A DNA stretch of 64,000 nt from DATBGO01 sp050011895 (GTDB lineage: Bacteria; Actinomycetota; Actinomycetes; Streptosporangiales; Streptosporangiaceae), in contig JBEKIF010000008.1 of the NCBI GenBank assembly GCA_050011895.1, positions 91,811 to 155,810 on the forward strand. The letters are read 5' to 3'. Both the position numbers and the translations under genes were made by a program. The notes under the pieces were generated by a model, which saw nothing but the letters and a program-made list of their open reading frames with translations, ran no database searches and was not told where the DNA came from. The number at the start of each line of letters is the position of its first letter. The first letter of the stretch is position 1. Positions 58,618 to 64,000 of this stretch are shown piece by piece.

Positions 58618-58710
58618 ATGGTGACCCGTGATCAGCCCGGGGACGGCTGGCTGGTGGTTCTTAGGCGCCAGCCGTCCCGCATCGTGGAGGGCCAGGCTGA
58701 CCGGCGATGA
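58618..58710 (+). CDS. Upstream ORF (30 aa) coupled to the GAP-family gene
   Basis: AAAGGAGG at 58605-58612, 5 nt before the ATG at 58618, is an excellent ribosome site. The ORF reads MVTRDQPGDGWLVVLRRQPS, then RIVEGQADRR and TGA. The TGA overlaps the ATG of the GAP gene (ATGA at 58707-58710), which itself has no good ribosome site. This looks like a translated leader that delivers ribosomes to the transporter gene. Confidence 0.6.
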   Translation: MVTRDQPGDGWLVVLRRQPSRIVEGQADRR

Positions 58711-59393
58711 ACGCCGAGTTCTTCGCGCTGGCGTTCACCGCGGCGCTGAACCCGAAGCTGCTGGCCATCGATCTGCTGCTGATCGAGAACCGGCGGCCGC
58801 GGGCGATGTTCTTGTGCCTGCTGCTCGGCGGCCTGACCGTAGCCCTGACGATCGGCTGGCTGGACGTGCTCGTCTTCCACGCCGATGCCATCAAGGCCCA
58901 GGGCAAGGTGAGCGCGGGCGTCGACCTGGCCGTTGGCCTGCTGCTGCTCGCCGCCGGCGGGCTGCTCGCAACCGGCCGCCTGCACGGCCGGCGGAAGACG
59001 CCGCTCCCGACCGGGGACGGACAGCCGGAGAAGAAGGAAAAGAAGGACAGCTGGGCGCAGCGGGTGCTGCGTGAGCCCCGGCTCGGGCTCGCCATGCTCA
59101 TCGGCGCGCTGATCGGCATCCCGGGCGCCAGCTACCTCACCGCGCTGCACATTCTGGTCACCGGGAAGTCCTCCACCGCGACCCAGGTCATCGCCGTCGT
59201 CATCTTTGTCCTGATCGACTTCTTGCTGATCATCATCCCGTTCGCGTTCCTGGAGCTGAGGCCCGAAGCCACCAAGGCAGCGCTCAAGAACGCCCAGGAC
59301 TGGCTGCTGGGTCACGCCTTGCAGCTCATGGCCACCATCGCCCTGCTCCTGGGCGCCTACCTGGCGATCAGCGGCCTGGTACGCCTGAGCTGA
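58707..59393 (+). CDS. GAP/Sap family membrane transporter (LysE-like)
   Basis: A 228-residue membrane protein with six helices: FFALAFTAALNPKLLAIDLLL, AMFLCLLLGGLTVALTIGWL, GVDLAVGLLLLAAGGLLATG, GLAMLIGALIGIPGASYLTAL, VIAVVIFVLIDFLLIIIPFAFLEL and LQLMATIALLLGAYLAISG. The ALNP motif in the first helix and GIPGASYLTAL fit the GAP (GPL-addressing protein, PF11139) family. In mycobacteria members help to export glycolipids or sulfolipid. A basic cytosolic loop (HGRRKTPLP; EKKEKKDS) lies in the middle. Translation is probably coupled to the 30-residue upstream ORF. Confidence 0.83.
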   Translation: MNAEFFALAFTAALNPKLLAIDLLLIENRRPRAMFLCLLLGGLTVALTIGWLDVLVFHADAIKAQGKVSAGVDLAVGLLLLAAGGLLATGRLHGRRKTPLPTGDGQPEKKEKKDSWAQRVLREPRLGLAMLIGALIGIPGASYLTALHILVTGKSSTATQVIAVVIFVLIDFLLIIIPFAFLELRPEATKAALKNAQDWLLGHALQLMATIALLLGAYLAISGLVRLS

Positions 59394-59669
59394 CTGCCAG
59401 CCAGGCCCTCGGCAGGACCCACGGCCGGCCAGCCTCTGCCGAGCCTGGTCTGCCGCCAGGCGCATCATCCTCACAACGGCAGACGCACCCCCTTGACGCC
59501 CGGGCCTCATCTTCTAGTGATGGCCTGGCCTGTCCCTTTTTCATACCATTGGGGCGATGCCGCTGCGCGCCGGGAGATGGATCGTGATGAGCGTGAGCAG
59601 TGAACCGGGATCAAGGTTCCGAGCTGTCCGGGCACGTGTTCCCCAACCTGACCCCGATCGGAGGCAGCC

Positions 59670-60497
59670 ATGACCGCGGAACAGCCAGCACCCACGCCGA
59701 GCCCGCTGGGCCCGCTCGCCCGCTACGAAAAGAACCTCATCGACCGCATCACCGACTTCAACGACCCGCGCCAGGAGTGGCGGCGGCTGTTCTCCGAGCT
59801 GCTCGGCACCTTCTTCCTGGTGCTGGCGGCGGCCGGCGGGGGAATGATGGGCCATGCCTTCCCAGGGGTGATCAGCCACGGTGCCGCGGTCGTGGCGCCC
59901 GCGCTGACGGTCATGGCCATCATCTTGTTCATGGGCAAGATCTCCGGTGCCCATCTGAACCCGGCCGTCAGCATCGCCTTCGCGCTGCGCCGCGACTTCC
60001 CGTGGTGGCGGGTCCCGGGCTACATCGTCACCCAGCTGGCCGGGGCGACCCTGGCCGCCTTGTTCCTGCATGCCGTCATCAACGTCTCGGCCAAGTACGG
60101 GAGCAACTATCCGGCCTCCGGCTACTCCGCCGGAGCCGCGTTCTGGATGGAGCTCATCTTGACCATGGGACTGGTCAGCGTGATCCTGGGCACCGCCTCC
60201 GGCGCCCAGAACGTCGGCATCATCGGCGCCTTCGGGGTCGGCGGCTACATCGCCCTGGCCGGCCTGTGGGGCAGCCCCATCTCCGGCGCCTCGATGAACC
60301 CGGCCCGCACCTTCGGGCCCGACCTGGTCGGCACCACCTTCACCAGCTACTGGGTCTACGTCGCGGGGCCGATCGCCGGCGCTGTGCTCGCCGTGGGCAT
60401 CGCCTTCGTGCTGCGCGGCCGCGGCGGCGACAAGTCCGCTGCCGGAGCCGCCCAGGGTGACATATTCACCGAGGTCTACGAGTCCGGCCGGTCCTGA
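59670..60497 (+). CDS. Aquaporin / MIP family channel
   Basis: A 275-residue channel. Both NPA boxes are present: SGAHLNPAVS and SGASMNPART. Six helices can be drawn, from LFSELLGTFFLVLAAAGGGMM to SYWVYVAGPIAGAVLAVGIAFVL. The selectivity-filter arginine follows the second NPA (MNPART). GGAGG before the ATG at 59670 (GGAGGCAGCC) supports the start. Water or small-solute permeability cannot be separated from this. An N-terminal extension of about 40 residues (including LARYEKNLIDRITDFNDPRQEWRR) is longer than in classical AqpZ and resembles plasma-membrane MIPs of some actinobacteria. Confidence 0.93.
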   Translation: MTAEQPAPTPSPLGPLARYEKNLIDRITDFNDPRQEWRRLFSELLGTFFLVLAAAGGGMMGHAFPGVISHGAAVVAPALTVMAIILFMGKISGAHLNPAVSIAFALRRDFPWWRVPGYIVTQLAGATLAALFLHAVINVSAKYGSNYPASGYSAGAAFWMELILTMGLVSVILGTASGAQNVGIIGAFGVGGYIALAGLWGSPISGASMNPARTFGPDLVGTTFTSYWVYVAGPIAGAVLAVGIAFVLRGRGGDKSAAGAAQGDIFTEVYESGRS

Positions 60498-60736
60498 GGA
60501 TCCGGCCATGGTTGCCGCCAGCGCGGAGCGTGCACGCAAGCCCGTCATCCAGTACAGGGCCGCCCGCCTGCTGGCCGGAGCAGTGATGATGCGCCTGATC
60601 CGCGCTTTCCCGGCCACGCCCAGCCCGGCCCAGCCGCCGGGCCCGGTCAGCATCCGGCTGGCCTGACGAGGCGCGGGCGTGCGGCAGCAGCGTACGGAAC
60701 CGGCGGGCCGGCCAGCACGGTCAGGAGCAGAAGGCG

Positions 60737-61375
60737 ATGCCGGCCGAACCGCCTGAGAGCACGGTCACCGAAGGAGGACGCACCCTCGAGGTGCGCTGGA
60801 TCTTCCCGGGCCAGCTGGCCACCTCGGTGGCCGGATGGTTCGCCCGCTTCCCAGCCCACACGGAATCACGCGAGGACACCTATCTCCTGGATCCGCGCTT
60901 GCCCAGGCTGTCGGTCAAGGTCCGCGGGGGCGCGGCGCTGGAGGTCAAGGTGTACCGCGGCAGCCCGGGAATCCTCGAGGTGGCCGGCCGCGCCCGCGGC
61001 CGCCTGGAGTCCTGGCAGAAGTGGTCCTTTCCGTTCAGCCCAGCCGGCCCCGACCACGGCGAGCGGGCCGGCTGGAGGCCGGTACGCAAGAGGCGGCGCA
61101 TCAGCCGGTTCTCCCGGGCTAGCGGCCAGATCGAGGCGCGCGTCCCGGGGCCGGGCCAGCAGCCAGAGTGCGGGGTAGAACTCACCGAGATCCGCGCCCG
61201 TGGCCAGGACTGGTGGTCCCTCGGCTTCGAGGCGACCGGCCCCGCCGGCCTGCTCCGCAGCGAACTGCAGGCCACCGCCGCGCTCGTGTTCGCCCAGGCC
61301 CTGCCCGGGGGCATGGAACCCGGCACCGATGACTCTTGGTCCTTTGCGGACTGGCTGTGCCAGCAGCCAAGTTAA
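60737..61375 (+). CDS. CYTH-like domain protein, function unknown
   Basis: A 212-residue soluble protein. The strand pattern TLEVRWIFPGQLATSVAGWFARF, then EDTYLLDPRLPRLSVKVRGGAALEVKVYRG resembles the N-terminal half of a CYTH/triphosphate-tunnel fold (a K-x-R-x-x-x-x-L-E-x-K pair of strands). ESWQKWSFPF and ELTEIRARGQDWWSLGFEATG supply further strands. The classical N-terminal ExExK motif is not obvious, so catalytic activity is doubtful. No neighbour ties it to a pathway; it follows the aquaporin by 240 bp. Confidence 0.45.
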   Translation: MPAEPPESTVTEGGRTLEVRWIFPGQLATSVAGWFARFPAHTESREDTYLLDPRLPRLSVKVRGGAALEVKVYRGSPGILEVAGRARGRLESWQKWSFPFSPAGPDHGERAGWRPVRKRRRISRFSRASGQIEARVPGPGQQPECGVELTEIRARGQDWWSLGFEATGPAGLLRSELQATAALVFAQALPGGMEPGTDDSWSFADWLCQQPS

Positions 61376-61447
61376 GACCCCCGCGCTGCTCGGGCCTGCC
61401 AGTCGGGGAGTGCTGCCGAGGAGCCCTGCGCGGGCTCCTGAAATTGC

Positions 61448-62434
61448 TCAGTTGTCGATCTCCTCCCAGACCGCCTGCTCGTCGTGCTTCTCCCAGTCGG
61501 CGCCTGGCAGCGCGATGGCCCAGCTCGTCCATGTCCCGACCGGCCGAGCCAGGGTGGTCCTGACCCGGGCGCGGACGGCCATGCCGGGCGTGAGCTTCAC
61601 GGGCGAGTTCAGCGGGGCCGTCGTCATCCCCCAGTGCGTGGGTGGATCGCCGGGTCCCACGGAGAGCGAGATGCCGGGCGCGAGCTTGGCGCTGAACCAA
61701 AGCGCGAGCGCGTTGGCCGTTCCGTAATCACGGACCGGCAGCAGCGTCTCGGCTTCGTGAGGCGCCCGCGCCTGCTCGAGCGGGATCAGGCCCGCGTCCG
61801 TCGTCCACAACCGGCTCGGCTCGGACCGCCTGTCACCCGCCGCAAGGTGCCGGAAGGTACCGGAATACAAGATCTCGTTGACGGTCTTCTCGACCAGGTC
61901 ATCGAACCTGAGGCCATACGGGTTGTCTCGCAGGAAACTCACCATGTCCCCGAGATAGCGGTCGTGCACCATCGCGGCCCACGCCGTGACCGAGTGCGGG
62001 ATCATGACCCCGCCCGGCTTGAGCCAGCGGTCACGGGCGGCGATGACCGGACCGAGCATCCCCTCGTCGATCCCGAACCCGCCGAGCCACTCCGAGACGA
62101 TCACATCGACACGTTCCGGCGGCTCGACGTCCAGAATATCGCCATGGATCACGTGGACGATCTCGGCGACCCCGTTCGCGGCGGCCAGCTCCTGCGCCAG
62201 GACAGCGACCGACGTCTGCTCCACCGCGTAGACGCGCGCAGCGCCCGCCCGCGCCGCGAACACGCTCAGGATGCCGCTTCCCGCCCCGACGTCGAGCACG
62301 ATGTCGCCGGGGCGCACCACCGAGTCGATCGCACGCCGGAAAGCCTCGGTGCGGACCCGGTCGCGGATCATCGTCCGGTGTACCTCAAACTCCGCGTACA
62401 TCGGGTCTGGCGGGTGCTTGATCGGCGTCCGCAC
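61448..62434 (-). CDS. Protein arginine methyltransferase-like enzyme (PRMT family)
   Basis: A SAM-dependent methyltransferase of about 328 residues. The SAM site DVGAGSGILS (48-57), the acidic residue in YAVEQ (about 72), the double-E loop SEWLGGFGIDEGML (Glu115 and Glu124) and the THW loop PPTHWGMTTAPL (266-268) are the four hallmarks of PRMTs; the second half forms the beta barrel. PRMTs methylate arginine side chains of proteins and are unusual in bacteria. The GTG at 62434 (VRTPIKHPP) or the ATG at 62401 (MYAEFEVHR) is the start; neither has a strong ribosome site. Divergent from a SHOCT-domain gene and convergent with the CYTH-like gene. Confidence 0.8.
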   Translation of the reverse strand: MRTPIKHPPDPMYAEFEVHRTMIRDRVRTEAFRRAIDSVVRPGDIVLDVGAGSGILSVFAARAGAARVYAVEQTSVAVLAQELAAANGVAEIVHVIHGDILDVEPPERVDVIVSEWLGGFGIDEGMLGPVIAARDRWLKPGGVMIPHSVTAWAAMVHDRYLGDMVSFLRDNPYGLRFDDLVEKTVNEILYSGTFRHLAAGDRRSEPSRLWTTDAGLIPLEQARAPHEAETLLPVRDYGTANALALWFSAKLAPGISLSVGPGDPPTHWGMTTAPLNSPVKLTPGMAVRARVRTTLARPVGTWTSWAIALPGADWEKHDEQAVWEEIDN

Positions 62435-62673
62435 ATACTCAGTGTAATCTGCCCGTCGGTGTCGATTTGGGACGCCGGCGGCCAGGGACGCGGCAGCGCC
62501 GCCGGACTCTTGACCTGGGGGAACATCTAGGGCCCCGGTGGGGCCCCCTTCGCTTGCCGCGTGTCGCTCCGGCGGATGATCCACTCGTTGCCGTAAGCGA
62601 CAATTCCGACGACCCGTGGCAGGTGGCACTATGATCCGATTAGTGTCGACGGACGGACGGGAAGGGGTTCTCC

Positions 62674-62943
62674 ATGGGTTTCAGGCGGCGGGTACGACGG
62701 CGGGCGCTCATTGTCGGAGTGGCGGGCGGGGCGGCGGTTGCTCACCACGCGGCCACGCAGGCCGGGGAGCAGCAGCCGGCCGACGACCAGGCGCCGGCCG
62801 GCGACGACCAGGACCAGGCGCAATATGCGCCCCCTCCGGCGGACCCGGCAGACGAGATCGAACACCTCGCACAATTGCACGCCTCGGGCGCGCTGACAGA
62901 CGACGAGTTCACGGCGGCCAAGGCGAAGGCCCTCGGGTCCTGA
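62674..62943 (+). CDS. SHOCT-domain protein
   Basis: An 89-residue protein. A short basic start (MGFRRRVRRRALIVGVAGG) precedes a Gln/Pro/Asp-rich linker, and the C-terminal 30 residues are a SHOCT module (DEIEHLAQLHASGALTDDEFTAAKAKALGS). SHOCT is a short C-terminal module often attached to membrane or oligomerising domains. GGAAGGGG lies about 8 nt before the ATG. The first of three plus-strand genes (SHOCT, NTF2-like, GNAT). Confidence 0.87.
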   Translation: MGFRRRVRRRALIVGVAGGAAVAHHAATQAGEQQPADDQAPAGDDQDQAQYAPPPADPADEIEHLAQLHASGALTDDEFTAAKAKALGS

Positions 62944-63002
62944 GCGCACGTCGGATTGCCACGGACGTTGAACAGATCGTGACGACAGGCAGAGGGGCTG
63001 CA

Positions 63003-63419
63003 ATGAGCGAATCGCGCAAAGACGTGCTGTTGAAGGCGCTTGAGGCCGAGGCCGGTGACGCATCGGTTGATCTGGGTACCGTGTTCACTGACGATGTCCT
63101 CGGCTGGTCGCCGTACGCGACGGTGTCCGGGCTGGCAGCACTCGCTGGCCTCTCCGCGCTCCGCGAAGTCGCGTTCTCCAACGTGGTCATTGTGCTCCGA
63201 GGACTCGACGAAGTGGGCAACAAGGCGTTCGCCGAATGGCTCGTCGAAGCCGATCACACGGGGCCGCTGGTCCTCGCCGAGGACGCCGTGCTGGACGCAA
63301 CGGGACGGCATGTCCAGCTGGCCGGGGTCACCGTGGCCGACTTCCGCGAGGGGAAGATCCGGTCGTTCCGGACGTACTTCGACGACATCTCGCTGATCGA
63401 GCAGATCGCCGGCGCCTGA
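63003..63419 (+). CDS. NTF2-like (SnoaL-type) protein
   Basis: A 138-residue alpha+beta cone protein. The pattern DVLLKALEAEAGDASVDLGTVFTDDVLGWSPYATVSGLAAL, then FSNVVIVLRGLDEVGNKAFAEWLVEADHT and VQLAGVTVADFREGKIRSFRTYFDDISLIEQI is characteristic of SnoaL/NTF2 folds. Members are isomerases, hydrolases or ligand binders; no catalytic set can be assigned. ATG at 63003 with GAGGGG upstream; a GTG 24 nt earlier in the same frame is possible. Followed 13 bp on by the GNAT gene. Confidence 0.82.
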   Translation: MSESRKDVLLKALEAEAGDASVDLGTVFTDDVLGWSPYATVSGLAALAGLSALREVAFSNVVIVLRGLDEVGNKAFAEWLVEADHTGPLVLAEDAVLDATGRHVQLAGVTVADFREGKIRSFRTYFDDISLIEQIAGA

Positions 63420-63432
63420 CGAGCCGGTCGCG

Positions 63433-63930
63433 GTGGAGTTCCACGTCGAGGACCATCCGGATCCGCTCGACATCGACGTCCTCGAAACGCAGATCCGCCG
63501 TGAGGCATCCGCCGCCATGGGGCTCGGTGACGAAGCCGACCTGGCGATCTTCGTGCGCGACGCTGGCACGGTCGTAGCCGGCATTAGCGGGTGGACCTGG
63601 GGCGACTGCTGCGAGTTGCAGAGCCTCTGGGTGCAGCCGAGTCTCCGCGGGCGTGGCCTCGCTACGCGGCTGCTCGCCGCCGCCGAGGCCGAGGCAGCGG
63701 CGCGCGGGTGCTCACAGACCGTCCATTTCACCTACGAGTTTCAGGCCCGGGCTCTTTATGAGCGGAACGGTTACGAACTGGTCGGCCGGGTCGAGGACTT
63801 CCCATCAGGAACGGATGTGCTCTGGTACCGCAAGCGCCTTCAACCCACCGGGGCAACCTGCTCACCCAGCCCGGTGCGGCGGCGCGGTCCCCGCACCGGG
63901 GGTGTTCCTGGGCGACGGCATCATGATTGA
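63433..63930 (+). CDS. GNAT-family N-acetyltransferase
   Basis: A 165-residue acetyltransferase. The acetyl-CoA pyrophosphate loop is LRGRGLATRLLAAAE (Q/R-x-x-G-x-G/A type), preceded by ELQSLWVQPS and followed by RALYERNGYELVGRVEDF, the standard motif A and B segments. Substrate unknown. Residues after about 140 (YRKRLQPTGATCS and an Arg/Gly-rich tail) are probably non-native extension beyond the domain. GTG at 63433, 13 bp after the NTF2-like stop; likely one operon. Confidence 0.88.
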   Translation: MEFHVEDHPDPLDIDVLETQIRREASAAMGLGDEADLAIFVRDAGTVVAGISGWTWGDCCELQSLWVQPSLRGRGLATRLLAAAEAEAAARGCSQTVHFTYEFQARALYERNGYELVGRVEDFPSGTDVLWYRKRLQPTGATCSPSPVRRRGPRTGGVPGRRHHD

Positions 63931-64000
63931 ACTCCTGACGAGCTGGACCGGGGTTCCGGCTGGCCGGGGAATCTCGGTGAGTCCTGTCTAGGTTTCGCCG

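Overview
This is a very GC-rich window with compact operons, frequent GTG starts, ATGA/GTGA start-stop overlaps and the gene order rimO - RodZ-like regulator - ftsK - RNase J - dapA. That points to the chromosome of an actinobacterium (class Actinomycetes, Streptomyces/Streptosporangium-like). The genus cannot be fixed from the sequence. One tRNA gene (tRNA-Arg, anticodon TCT) is present; there are no rRNA genes and no CRISPR array.

Layout. 1-7 kb is a conserved housekeeping block on the minus strand (rimO, RodZ-like protein, ftsK, rnj, dapA). 7-11 kb holds a ferritin-like di-iron protein facing a cobalamin riboswitch that leads a BtuC/BtuD-type importer, preceded by a short translationally coupled ORF. 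11-28.7 kb carries ordinary metabolic and maintenance genes (acyl-CoA dehydrogenase, HNH nuclease, S9 peptidase, an MscS channel gene broken by an internal deletion, truncated hemoglobin GlbO, EttA, PepN, an SSB, an HtrA-like protease, a coupled pair of dynamin-like GTPases, precorrin-8X methylmutase). 29-35 kb is a glycan locus: an SDR epimerase, a GT2 glycosyltransferase, a GtrA flippase-like protein, a clear SqdB-type UDP-sulfoquinovose synthase and a secreted DUF1906 protein with a seven-repeat propeller. 35-41 kb is again core (DUF6504, glyA, a YidC paralogue, DUF6412, a DMT transporter, a serine hydrolase).

At 41.43 kb the tRNA-Arg gene has a 20-bp tandem duplication of its 3' end, directly followed by a tyrosine integrase. 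From there to about 50 kb the DNA is accessory in character: small orphan genes, a transposase remnant, a long-spaced direct repeat, gene fragments and a secreted protein with a broken tail. The far end of an integrated element was not found. 47-64 kb holds membrane, stress and regulatory genes: a TMEM175-like channel, a flavodoxin, a DUF1269 protein, a formylglycine-type sulfatase, two divergent LAL (MalT-like LuxR) regulators, a GAP/Sap transporter with a 30-residue upstream ORF, an aquaporin, a CYTH-like protein and a protein-arginine-methyltransferase-like enzyme with SHOCT, NTF2-like and GNAT genes beyond it.

A recurrent oddity is the number of short tandem repeats (13-27 bp units) both inside genes and between them, at nine or more places. 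Inside genes the units are almost all multiples of 3 and fall in linkers or tails. The most interesting leads are the B12 riboswitch/short-ORF/permease arrangement, the sulfoquinovose glycan cluster, the PRMT-like gene, the tRNA-Arg integration site and the internally deleted mscS gene.
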